From an uncultured Asticcacaulis sp. (GTDB lineage: Bacteria; Pseudomonadota; Alphaproteobacteria; Caulobacterales; Caulobacteraceae): a stretch of 10,506 nucleotides of DNA. The stretch spans positions 1 through 10,506 of the forward strand of contig CAMLPZ010000145.1 of the NCBI GenBank assembly GCA_946482045.1, given 5' to 3'. Both the position numbers and the translations under genes were made by a program. The notes under the pieces are model-generated. The model made no database searches. It was not told the origin of the DNA and saw nothing but the letters and a program-made list of their open reading frames with translations. How positions within the stretch are numbered: position 1 is the first letter of the stretch; every line of letters starts with the position of its first letter. Positions 1-6,833 of the stretch are shown here, in pieces.

Positions 1-266
1 GCTTCCTTCAACTGCTGGACATTGTTGACGCGGCTATAGGCCCACAGCTTCCAGCGCGGCGTCATATAGGCCTTGTACAGCCAGTTCATCGGCCAGCCGG
101 AGACGCCGATAAAGATCGACACCATCATGACGCTCATCGGCGCCATGCCCGACGGCACGATCAGCAGGGCCTGGGCCCAGGCGACCATCATGATCAGGGT
201 GGCCGGCATGTTGATGGTCAGGCGCGCCTTGTCGATGGCTTGATCGATGGTGATGCGATCGGTCAT
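1..266 (-). CDS. Small membrane protein downstream of hslV (3' end outside window)
   Basis: The frame opens with ATG at 266 and stays open to the window edge, giving at least 88 residues beginning [20 protein letters not shown]. Residues about 18-36 and 40-57 are strongly hydrophobic and Met-rich, so two membrane segments with a short turn are likely. They are followed by a Trp/Lys/Arg-rich stretch ([13 protein letters not shown], about residues 68-80) that would lie on the cytoplasmic side. The start codon overlaps the hslV stop as ATGA (4 nt), so translation is probably coupled to hslV. I do not recognise the family and cannot assign a role. The coupling suggests co-expression with the protease gene, not necessarily a shared function. 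The C-terminus is missing. Confidence 0.75.
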   Translation of the reverse strand, partial: MTDRITIDQAIDKARLTINMPATLIMMVAWAQALLIVPSGMAPMSVMMVSIFIGVSGWPMNWLYKAYMTPRWKLWAYSRVNNVQQLKE

Positions 267-811
267 GACAGCTGTTCGAGGGTAACGTTGCCGTTGGTGT
301 AGACGCATATGTCGCCGGCGATCTTCATGGCCTTTCGAGCGATGATTTCCGCGTCGGGTTCGTATTCCAGCAACGCGCGTGCTGCCGACAGGGCGTAGGT
401 GCCGCCTGAGCCGATGGCGGCGACGCCGTCTTCGGGTTCCAGCACGTCGCCGACGCCGGTGATCGTCAGGATGTGGTTGCGATCGCCGACCAGCAGCATG
501 GCTTCAAGGCGGCGCAAATAGCGGTCGGTCCGCCAGTCCTTGGCCAGGTCGACGCAGGCCCGCGCCAGCTGATCCGGATAGAGTTCCAGCTTGGCCTCGA
601 GCCGCTCAAGCAGCGTAAAGGCGTCAGCCGTGGCGCCGGCAAAGCCGACGATAACCTTGCCGCCCGCCAGCGTGCGGACCTTCTTCGCGCCGCCCTTGAC
701 GATGGTTGGGCCCATCGAGACCTGGCCGTCGCCGGCGATGACGGTCTTGCCGTTCTTGCGGACAGCTACGATGGTCGTGCCGTGCCAGTTGGGAAAATTT
801 GAGTCTGTCAT
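263..811 (-). CDS. hslV: ATP-dependent protease HslUV, peptidase subunit HslV
   Basis: HslV is the proteasome-like threonine peptidase that forms a double hexamer and degrades unfolded or regulatory proteins delivered by the HslU ATPase in the cytoplasm. The 182-residue product matches the family along its whole length (E. coli HslV is 176). An 11-residue propeptide ends ...NWHG, and the next residue, Thr12, would be the catalytic Thr1 of the mature enzyme. Asp28 (in AGDGQ) and Lys44 (in GAKKV) fall at mature positions 17 and 33, as expected. The motifs [25 protein letters not shown] and AGDICVYTN are all present. The ATG at 811 has AAGGGG only 2 nt upstream, close for a ribosome binding site. 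Downstream it overlaps a small membrane-protein gene by 4 nt. hslU is not in the window and may lie beyond the left edge. Confidence 0.97.
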   Translation of the reverse strand: MTDSNFPNWHGTTIVAVRKNGKTVIAGDGQVSMGPTIVKGGAKKVRTLAGGKVIVGFAGATADAFTLLERLEAKLELYPDQLARACVDLAKDWRTDRYLRRLEAMLLVGDRNHILTITGVGDVLEPEDGVAAIGSGGTYALSAARALLEYEPDAEIIARKAMKIAGDICVYTNGNVTLEQLS

Positions 812-818
812 GGCCCCT

Positions 819-848
819 TAACTGGCTGTTTTGTGACGCGCTTTCAAG
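819..848 (-). promoter_or_regulatory. Possible heat-shock (sigma-32-type) promoter of hslV
   Basis: On the minus strand, CCCTTGAAAG (positions 850-841) contains CTTGAA (848-843), an excellent match to the sigma-32 -35 element. After a 15-nt spacer, AGCCAGTTA (827-819) resembles the -10 element CCCCATNTA at 5 of 8 defined positions. Only 7 nt separate this element from the hslV ATG, so transcription would begin at or just before the start codon. The -35 is convincing and the -10 is weak. hslVU genes are commonly heat-shock regulated, which supports the reading. Confidence 0.4.
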
Positions 849-884
849 GGCCAATTCGTCGACTTGTCATGCGGCTATTCGTCA

Positions 885-897
885 GCCAAGACTTGGC
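885..897. repeat. Interrupted palindrome upstream of the oxidoreductase gene (candidate operator)
   Basis: GCCAAG and CTTGGC form perfect 6-bp arms around a single central A. The site ends 19 nt before the ATG at 917 and just upstream of the GAGGG ribosome binding site. A direct repeat ATTCGTC (854-860 and 877-883, 23 bp apart) lies beside it. The size and position suit a repressor site, but no binding protein is encoded in the window. Confidence 0.35.
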
Positions 898-916
898 AAA
901 ACAGAGGGCACGCCCA

Positions 917-2023
917 ATGACCGTCACTCGCCGCACGATCGCTGCCACCCTAATGCTCGGGTTGGCGGCCGGACACGCCCGCGCCACCTCCGTCACCTTA
1001 CCCATGCCGCGACTGGCGATTGCCGGCCTGACGCACGGCCATGCCCACTGGGTCTTCCAGGCGGCCAAACGCGGCGACACATTCGAAATCGCCGGTATTG
1101 CCGAGCCCGACCGCGAACTGGCCCGTCAGTATGTCACGCAATATGGCTTGAACATGGACCTCGTGCACGCTGATCTGGCGATAATGCTGGATAAAGTGAA
1201 ACCCGCAGGCGTCATGGGCTACGGCTCGGTAGCTCAGCACGTCGATATCGTGCGTATTGCCGCACCACGCAAAATCCACGTCATGGTCGAAAAACCATTG
1301 GCGGTCAGTCTTTCCGATGCGCGCGAAATGGCCACGCTAGCGCGCAAACACAACATCCATCTGCTGACCAACTACGAGACCACCTGGTATCCAACGGTGG
1401 CAAAGGCGCAAGCCCTGCTGTCCGAAGGCGCCATCGGGCCGCTGCGCAAGGCGGTATTCCATGACGGCCACAGGGGACCAAAAGAGATCGGCGTCGGGCC
1501 GGAATTCCTCAACTGGCTGACCGATCCGGCACAGAACGGCGGTGGCGCCATCATCGATTTCGGCTGTTATGGCGCCAATCTGATGACTTATCTGAGCCAG
1601 GGCAAGCGGCCGGTCAGCGTTACTGCCGTCACGCGCACCTTCAAGCCGGACGTCTACCCAAAGGTCGATGACGACGCCACCATTATCGTCGATTACGGCG
1701 ATGCCCAGGCGGTTATCCAGGCGTCGTGGAACTGGCCGATATCGCGCAAGGACATGGAACTTTATGGCACCACGGGCCAGATCATCGCCGATGACGGCAC
1801 CCATATACGGCTGGTGACCGAGGACGGGACCAAACCCGTAACCGCGCCCGAGCGCCGAAGCCCAGGCAATGACCCTTTTGCCTATTTCTGCGCTGTCATC
1901 CGCGGAGAGATCAGCCTTCAGCCGTTCGAACCCTCGGCGCTGGAAAACAATCTGATCGTCATGGAAATCCTCGATGCTGCACTCCGCAGTGCCAAAACAG
2001 GGCAGACGGTCCACTTCACCTGA
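917..2023 (+). CDS. Tat-exported Gfo/Idh/MocA oxidoreductase, GFOR-like active site
   Basis: This is a 368-residue NAD(P)-dependent sugar oxidoreductase, probably periplasmic. The ATG at 917 is preferred over upstream in-frame starts (GTG 833, ATG 869) because GAGGG lies 8 nt before it and the protein then begins with a twin-arginine signal: MTVTRRTIAA, a hydrophobic run, then an AxA-type cleavage site near residue 23. The Rossmann domain follows (LAIAGLTHGH, about 33-42, an unusual His-containing version of the glycine motif), then EKP at 125-127 with the catalytic-type Lys126. GGGAIIDFGCYGAN (208-221) puts Tyr218 where most relatives have His. Asp-x-Gly-x-Tyr is the arrangement of periplasmic glucose-fructose oxidoreductase, which is also Tat-exported with its NADP bound. 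The hydrolase gene begins 60 bp downstream on the same strand, so a joint role in sugar use is inferred. The substrate is unknown. Confidence 0.85.
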   Translation: MTVTRRTIAATLMLGLAAGHARATSVTLPMPRLAIAGLTHGHAHWVFQAAKRGDTFEIAGIAEPDRELARQYVTQYGLNMDLVHADLAIMLDKVKPAGVMGYGSVAQHVDIVRIAAPRKIHVMVEKPLAVSLSDAREMATLARKHNIHLLTNYETTWYPTVAKAQALLSEGAIGPLRKAVFHDGHRGPKEIGVGPEFLNWLTDPAQNGGGAIIDFGCYGANLMTYLSQGKRPVSVTAVTRTFKPDVYPKVDDDATIIVDYGDAQAVIQASWNWPISRKDMELYGTTGQIIADDGTHIRLVTEDGTKPVTAPERRSPGNDPFAYFCAVIRGEISLQPFEPSALENNLIVMEILDAALRSAKTGQTVHFT

Positions 2024-2040
2024 CGAACTCTTGCCGATCT

Positions 2041-2083
2041 GGCGTTTCACTGTTATCGAATTGTCAGACAAGAGGGAAACGCC
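2041..2083 (+). promoter_or_regulatory. Inverted repeat in the hydrolase gene leader, abutting the start codon
   Basis: GGCGTTTC (2041-2048) and GAAACGCC (2076-2083) are perfect 8-bp complements, and the right arm touches the ATG at 2084. The 27-nt loop holds the ribosome binding site AGAGGG (2071-2076, sharing its last base with the stem) and a second, smaller palindrome TTGTC-A-GACAA (2061-2071). In mRNA this could fold into a hairpin that controls start access. In DNA either repeat could be an operator. No T-run follows, so it is not a standard terminator. Confidence 0.4.
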
Positions 2084-3763
2084 ATGTTGAAGCAGATGAC
2101 CAGCCTGGCACTTGCGCTCGGCTTGATGACGATGCCTGCGTGGGCACAGGACAGCTTTCCCGTCACCATCACGGTCGACGCCGCCAAGTCGCAAGGTCCA
2201 CTGAAACCCGTCTGGCGCTTTTTCGGCGCCGACGAGCCAAACTACGCCACCATGAAGGACGGCCAGAAGCTGCTCGATCATCTGGGCGAACTGAGACCCA
2301 AGCAGGTCTATTTTCGCGCCCACAATCTTCTGAATACCGGCGATGGCACCCCGGCCTTCAAGTGGGGCAGCACAAACGCCTATACCGAGGACAAGGACGG
2401 CAGGCCGATCTACAACTGGATGATCACCGACATGATCATCGACAGCTATCTTGAGCGCGGTGTCCGTCCCTATTTGCAGATCGGCTTCATGCCCAAAGCC
2501 CTGTCGTCGGCGCCTGAAGGCACGCCATACCGCCACTCCTGGCGGCCAGGCTTCAAGTATGAGCTGATCGAAGGCGGCTGGAACTATCCGCCCAATGACT
2601 ACAATAAGTGGGAAGAGCTGGTCTATCAGTGGACGAAACACAATGTCGAAAAGTATGGCAAGGACGAGGTCCTGACCTGGTATTTCGAGGTGTGGAATGA
2701 GCCCAATGGCCCGTCCTACTGGAAGGGCACGCCGGAGGAATTCTACAAGACGCACGACTACGCTATCGCCGGCGTCAAACGCGCCCTGCCCGAAGCCAGG
2801 GTCGGCGGGCCGGACGTCGCGGGCTCCGGCGGCGCCTTCATGGATGGTTTCCTCAAGCACGTCGTGTCGGGCAAGAACTACGCGACAGGTGAAACCGGCA
2901 CGCCGACCGACTTCCTGGCTTTCCACGCCAAGGGCCAGCCGAAGTTCGTCAGTGACGATTCTGGGGGCCACGTCCAGATGGGCATGACCAACCACCTTAA
3001 TGCCATCGATACCGGCTTCAAGAAGATCGCCGCTGTGCCGGAGCTGAAGGACACGCCGATCGTTATCGGCGAAAGCGATCCGGAAGGCTGCGCCGCCTGC
3101 CCGGGCAAGGCCAACGGCTATCGCAACGGTACCATGTACTCCAGCTATACCGCCGCTTCGTTTGCCCGCATTTGGGAGCTGTCCGACCGGCACAAGGTCA
3201 ATCTCGAAGGCGTGCTGACCTGGGCCTTTACCTTCGAAGACCAGCCGTGGTTCGCCGGCTATCGCCAGTTGGCGACCAATGGCATCGACCTGCCGGTGCT
3301 CAACGTCTTCCGCATGTACGCTAAGTTTGGCCCGGAGCGAATCGCCGCCAGCAGTTCGGCGCAGGTACCACTCGATGACATGATGGCTTCGGTCACGCAG
3401 AAGAATGATGTCGGCGTTATGGCGACGCGCGACGGCGCTAAGATCGCCGTGCTTGTCTGGCATTACAACGATGACGACCTGAAAGGCCCGGATGCGGCGG
3501 TGACGTTCAACCTGTCGGGCCTCGGCAAGGCAAAGACGCGCAAGGTCACGCAGTACCTGGTCGATCCCAAGACCGCCAACGCCTATACCGCCTGGCAGGC
3601 CATGGGATCACCGCCGTCGCCCAATCAGGATCAGTACAAGGACCTGGAAGTCGCCTCGGTCATGCACCCAACAGCTTTGCCACCGCTGACGGTCACGAAG
3701 GGTGCTGCCAAACTCGATCTCACCCTCGTGCGCCAAGGCGTAACGCTGCTGATCGTCGAATAG
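2084..3763 (+). CDS. Secreted glycoside hydrolase, family 39 type (beta-xylosidase-like)
   Basis: The 559-residue product has a Sec signal peptide (MLKQMTSLALALGLMTMPAWA, cleaved near residue 21-22) and reads as a (beta/alpha)8 hydrolase of clan GH-A followed by a beta-sandwich. Glu206 in VWNEPNG is the expected acid/base, and Glu330 in VIGESDPEG is the probable nucleophile. Their spacing of 124 residues fits GH39 enzymes. Other family-like segments are VGGPDVAGSGG, DFLAFHAKG and the C-terminal LVRQGVTLL. GH39 enzymes mostly release xylose from xylo-oligosaccharides by a retaining mechanism, so beta-xylosidase is the likeliest activity, though other GH39 specificities cannot be excluded. AGAGGG lies 7 nt before the ATG. 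It follows the exported oxidoreductase by 60 bp, suggesting that a released sugar could be oxidised in the same compartment. Confidence 0.85.
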   Translation: MLKQMTSLALALGLMTMPAWAQDSFPVTITVDAAKSQGPLKPVWRFFGADEPNYATMKDGQKLLDHLGELRPKQVYFRAHNLLNTGDGTPAFKWGSTNAYTEDKDGRPIYNWMITDMIIDSYLERGVRPYLQIGFMPKALSSAPEGTPYRHSWRPGFKYELIEGGWNYPPNDYNKWEELVYQWTKHNVEKYGKDEVLTWYFEVWNEPNGPSYWKGTPEEFYKTHDYAIAGVKRALPEARVGGPDVAGSGGAFMDGFLKHVVSGKNYATGETGTPTDFLAFHAKGQPKFVSDDSGGHVQMGMTNHLNAIDTGFKKIAAVPELKDTPIVIGESDPEGCAACPGKANGYRNGTMYSSYTAASFARIWELSDRHKVNLEGVLTWAFTFEDQPWFAGYRQLATNGIDLPVLNVFRMYAKFGPERIAASSSAQVPLDDMMASVTQKNDVGVMATRDGAKIAVLVWHYNDDDLKGPDAAVTFNLSGLGKAKTRKVTQYLVDPKTANAYTAWQAMGSPPSPNQDQYKDLEVASVMHPTALPPLTVTKGAAKLDLTLVRQGVTLLIVE

Positions 3764-3800
3764 GCTTGGATCAGGAGGCATTCGGTCTTATCTAGCCGTC

Positions 3801-4535
3801 ATGCTCACTGATGACGAAATCGACCGCTATGCCCGCCACCTCGTGCTGAAGGAAATCGGCGGCCAGGGGCAGTTGAAACTGAAAGCCGCCAAGGTGGCGC
3901 TGGTCGGCATGGGCGGGATCGGTGCGCCAGCAGCCCTTTATCTGGCGGCAGCCGGCGTCGGGACATTGGGCCTTATCGACGACGACACGGTATCGCTGAG
4001 CAACCTGCAAAGGCAAGTCCTCTATGGAACCGGCGATATCGGTCAGTCCAAAGCCGGCACCGCCAAAAACGCCCTTCAGAACATCAATCCGCATACCAAC
4101 TGTAATATTCATGCCGTGCGCCTCGATGACGATAATGCGGCAGATGTCCTTGGTCGCTACGACATAGTGCTCGACGGCTGCGACAACTTCCCAACGCGGC
4201 TGCTGGTCAATCGCATCTGCCTGAGCTTGAAAAAGCCGCTGGTGTCGGCGGCGCTCGGTCGCTGGAGCGGGCAATTGTCGGTGTTCGATGGCACGCCCTG
4301 CTATCAGTGCCTTGTCCCGGAAATTCCGCCCGATGCCGAAACCTGCGAGCGCGTGGGCGTCGTCGGGGCACTGGCCGGCGTCATGGGTTCGCTCGCAGCC
4401 CTTGAGACCATAAAGCTCATCACCGGCGCAGGCGAACCGTTGCGCGGCCAACTGATGATCTTGGACGGCCTGACTATGCAATCGCGCGTAGTCAAGTTGT
4501 CGGTCGACCCGGATTGCCCGGTATGCCACGGCTAG
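3801..4535 (+). CDS. ThiF/MoeB/HesA-family adenylyltransferase (E1-like)
   Basis: This cytoplasmic enzyme uses ATP to adenylate the C-terminal Gly-Gly of a small ubiquitin-like sulfur carrier (MoaD or ThiS), for molybdopterin or thiamine synthesis. The 244 residues fit MoeB/ThiF length. The N-terminus RYARHLVLKEIGGQGQ is typical. The nucleotide loop is GMGGIG (36-41), with Asp60-62 at the next strand end, the NLQRQ motif at 68-72 and LDGCDNFPTR at 124-133. Two CxxC pairs (Cys167/170 and Cys239/242) should bind structural zinc, and Cys182 lies at the region of the reactive cysteine. MoeB and ThiF cannot be told apart from this sequence alone, and no carrier or pathway gene is adjacent. A perfect AGGAGG lies 22 nt before the ATG, too far to serve it normally. 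Confidence 0.93.
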   Translation: MLTDDEIDRYARHLVLKEIGGQGQLKLKAAKVALVGMGGIGAPAALYLAAAGVGTLGLIDDDTVSLSNLQRQVLYGTGDIGQSKAGTAKNALQNINPHTNCNIHAVRLDDDNAADVLGRYDIVLDGCDNFPTRLLVNRICLSLKKPLVSAALGRWSGQLSVFDGTPCYQCLVPEIPPDAETCERVGVVGALAGVMGSLAALETIKLITGAGEPLRGQLMILDGLTMQSRVVKLSVDPDCPVCHG

Positions 4536-4642
4536 AAGACGGTTTTCCCGGCGCACAAACTATGGCATGATCGTTTCAATCGCAAGCATATGCGCGCTAC
4601 AGGTCAGGATGCGCCCAGGATTATGACCCTGATGGATGCGCC

Positions 4643-5299
4643 ATGCCGCCAGTCACAGCTTCAGCCGCGCCCGCCAAAGACGACAAGGAGGGCATGCTCT
4701 ATCCGGTCGTCAAGCATACCCTTATCGAAGACATCTACGCCTTTGCCATCGGCTGTTCGTTCGTCGTGTTAGGCATGATGTTCCTGAAGGCGGCAGGCCT
4801 GGTCACCGGCGGCGTCGCCGGTATCGCGCTCCTCGTCTCCTATATCGTGCCGCTGCCGGTCGGCCTGCTGTTCCTGCTGATCAATATCCCGTTCTTCCTG
4901 TTCGCCTGGCCGGCCATGGGCAGGCGCTTCATGGTGAAGACGGTCATCGTCAACCTGGCCATCATGGCCGGCGCGCAAGCCGTGCCTTATGCCTTCCATC
5001 TCGACAAGGTCCATCCGCTGTTCGCGGCGCTTTTCGGCGGCACGGTCATCGGCATGGGTATCCTGTCGCTGGCCCGTCATAGTGCGGGCGCCGGCGGCAC
5101 GGGCGTGCTGGCGCTGTACCTTCAGAAGATCCGCAACATCAATGCCGGAAAGACGCAGATGGTTTGCGACGCCCTGATCCTGTCGGCCTCGATCTTCGTC
5201 CTTAACGGCCAGCAGATCGTCTTTTCGATCCTGTCGGCCGTCGCCATGAGCGGCGTATTGATCGGCTTCCACAAGCCCGAACGTTACATCGGGCGTTAA
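4643..5299 (+). CDS. YitT-family (DUF161) integral membrane protein
   Basis: The 218-residue product has a hydrophilic N-terminal tail of about 28 residues and then hydrophobic spans at roughly 30-49, 55-70, 72-90, 98-115, 125-143 and 173-207. Family-type segments are GLVTGGVAGIALL (52-64), LINIPFFLFAW followed by GRRF, and GTVIGMGI (133-140). The transport or other role of the family is not established. The C-terminal DUF2179 domain seen in many Firmicutes members is absent. Two starts are possible: ATG 4643, used here, has no strong ribosome binding site; ATG 4694 (Met18) has AAGGAGG but only 2 nt away. Either keeps all membrane segments. The gene lies 107 bp after the adenylyltransferase gene, and its stop overlaps that of the convergent gene. 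Confidence 0.85.
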   Translation: MPPVTASAAPAKDDKEGMLYPVVKHTLIEDIYAFAIGCSFVVLGMMFLKAAGLVTGGVAGIALLVSYIVPLPVGLLFLLINIPFFLFAWPAMGRRFMVKTVIVNLAIMAGAQAVPYAFHLDKVHPLFAALFGGTVIGMGILSLARHSAGAGGTGVLALYLQKIRNINAGKTQMVCDALILSASIFVLNGQQIVFSILSAVAMSGVLIGFHKPERYIGR

Positions 5300-6435
5300 T
5301 CGTCGGTGTAGACAGAGTCCCCAATAAAGATCATTTCCGGATCAGGCTGGGGTGGTGTCTTCTTCGACGCGAAGGCAAAGAATTCGCGCTTAACCGTGCC
5401 GTCGGCATAGGTCAGGGTGATCGTGTGGTCCTTGACCGTGTAGGTGCCGTTCTTGCCGTTGCTGCCGCTGACCGCGGTCGCCCAGCCGCTCATATCACCG
5501 GAACTGACCGCACCGACATCCGAGGCCTCAACGAAACGTCCATCCGGCGCAAAAGCGATCTTGCTCTTGATCGCGATCGTCACCTCGCCACCCAGCGCCG
5601 CATTGCCCCCGCCCGACAGGCGCTTATAGGCCGGCAGCAGCTTCGCCGCCGAGGCCGGATAGGCCTTGAAGAACCGGCCCTGCTGGAGCGCGTAGCTGTT
5701 TGGCTTGCCGCCTGCGCCAGTGAGAACGAAGGCCGCGCCGGCCTTGCTCCACGTCCCCCACGACCTCGGCCGCGCCTGGCGATCGGCGCCAAGGTCCATA
5801 TCCTCCAGCGCAGAATCGCGGATTTCGACATAGCTGCCATCCTTGAACAGAACGATCGGTTCGAAATCCATCGCCGCCATGCCGCCAACACCAAAGGTTC
5901 CGATCAGCCGGAAATAGACACCTTCGACCTTGGTCCAGTTCTGGCTGAAACGCGCATTAGGCGCCGCTTTTACCGCCACTGGCTTCACTGCGGCAACGGG
6001 CGCAGCCGGCGTCATCGTCGCGTTGCCGGGCTTGCCGAAATTGGCCAGGCACAGCAGCAGGAGCTGCGGAATGTGCGACTGGCTTTCCGCTTTCGCTGGC
6101 GCGCGGATATGACAGACGCCGCCGCCGCTTTCCGAGGCAACCAACATATGAATCTGCCCGCTGTCCTTGCTGAACGACCGCACGACAAAGGCGATGGCTG
6201 TGCCGGTCGAGGTATCGACCTTGGGTTCTGGGCCGGTCGATGCGGAACCGAGCGTTCCTTCCAGCCGGGCAATCGCCGCGCTTAAACGCCCGCCCGGATC
6301 GGCGGCCGGGCCACCGTCTTCCTCCATGGCCACGGTAATGCCGAGCGGATTGTCATAGGCCAGCGGTCCAGCGTGCGCAGCCACAGGCGCGGCCAGCAGC
6401 ACGCCAAGCCCGGCAACGGATTTAAAGCACAGCAT
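5296..6435 (-). CDS. Secreted protein of unknown function, two-part architecture
   Basis: I do not recognise a family. The 379-residue product starts with a Sec signal peptide (MLCFKSVAGLGVLLAAPVAAHA, cleaved near residue 22). An N-terminal domain follows (about 23-140), with Cys108 and Cys129 that could form a disulfide. An Ala/Pro/Val linker covers about 142-160. The C-terminal part (about 163-355) seems to contain two related beta-rich units: FKDGSYVEI...GTWSKAGAAFVLT (197-239) and FAPDGRFVEA...GTYTVKDHTITLTY (295-343). Each has a DG turn followed by a Gly-Thr-aromatic strand, as in lipocalin-like or beta-barrel folds. The ATG at 6435 is supported by GGGAG about 8 nt upstream. It lies 93 bp downstream of another minus-strand gene and may share its transcript. 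A periplasmic or cell-surface location is inferred. Confidence 0.75.
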   Translation of the reverse strand: MLCFKSVAGLGVLLAAPVAAHAGPLAYDNPLGITVAMEEDGGPAADPGGRLSAAIARLEGTLGSASTGPEPKVDTSTGTAIAFVVRSFSKDSGQIHMLVASESGGGVCHIRAPAKAESQSHIPQLLLLCLANFGKPGNATMTPAAPVAAVKPVAVKAAPNARFSQNWTKVEGVYFRLIGTFGVGGMAAMDFEPIVLFKDGSYVEIRDSALEDMDLGADRQARPRSWGTWSKAGAAFVLTGAGGKPNSYALQQGRFFKAYPASAAKLLPAYKRLSGGGNAALGGEVTIAIKSKIAFAPDGRFVEASDVGAVSSGDMSGWATAVSGSNGKNGTYTVKDHTITLTYADGTVKREFFAFASKKTPPQPDPEMIFIGDSVYTDD

Positions 6436-6528
6436 AGACGGTCTCCCGAACGCAGGATACCCGCCCCCGGTCGTACCCTACCGTCAGAATCGCGACGAAA
6501 CGATGACGGCTCGACCTGTTTACACGAC

Positions 6529-6792
6529 TTATCCCCGCACCATAAACACGTCGCGCAGCCGGTCCTTGACCTCATCCATAATCTGCTTCTGCCGCGTCGA
6601 CAGGGTCGCGCCGTCGTGGAGCAGATGATCGGACAGGATATTCATCGCCCGCTCATAGGGCGTCTGAGGCAGGCAATGGCTGCTTTCCGCAATGCGCTTA
6701 AGCGATTCCGCGATGAGTCTCGGGTCTTCCGATGCGAACAGGTCGGCGTAATCGCGCGCCTTATCCCTCGGCCATTTCCTGATCATCACCAT
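6529..6792 (-). CDS. Small hypothetical protein (87 aa)
   Basis: The product begins MVMIRKWPRDKARDYADLFA and is predicted to be mostly helical, cytoplasmic and charged, with no signal or membrane segment. One Cys (in SSHCLPQTPYERAMNIL, about residues 37-53) and a C-terminal KDRLRDVFMVRG are notable. Reality as a gene is supported by GGAG 5 nt before the ATG, by a protein-like composition, and by filling a gap left by no other gene. I recognise no family. It is read divergently from rlmN across a 187-bp region and lies upstream of the secreted-protein gene on the same strand. Confidence 0.65.
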   Translation of the reverse strand: MVMIRKWPRDKARDYADLFASEDPRLIAESLKRIAESSHCLPQTPYERAMNILSDHLLHDGATLSTRQKQIMDEVKDRLRDVFMVRG

Positions 6793-6833
6793 AATTGCTC
6801 CATGCGAACCCGGCGGGCATTCTGCACTTCCCG

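Noticed and set aside
833..916. An N-terminal extension of the oxidoreductase from GTG 833
   Set aside because: It would bury the twin-arginine signal behind 28 residues and overlap the hslV promoter region, while ATG 917 has a well-spaced GAGGG.
2031..2056. TTGCCG and TGTTAT as a promoter for the hydrolase gene
   Set aside because: The spacer is 14 nt and the -10 is poor against both the general and the Caulobacter consensus, so I do not list it.
1337..3463. A very long open frame on the minus strand (708 codons)
   Set aside because: It is antisense to the oxidoreductase and hydrolase genes and crosses the gap between them. Both plus-strand genes have clear domains, signal peptides and ribosome binding sites, and long antisense frames are a normal by-product of GC-rich codon use.
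3792..4556. A 254-codon minus-strand frame
   Set aside because: It mirrors the adenylyltransferase gene, whose motifs and zinc cysteines are unambiguous, and its translation shows no recognisable domain.
4586..4593. GCATATGC palindrome between the adenylyltransferase and YitT genes
   Set aside because: An isolated 8-bp palindrome without spacing, repeat copies or a nearby promoter is expected by chance.
5425..6285. A 286-codon plus-strand frame opposite the secreted protein
   Set aside because: Its translation is Arg-rich and low in structure, without signal or domain. The minus-strand reading has a signal peptide and ribosome binding site, so that strand is preferred.
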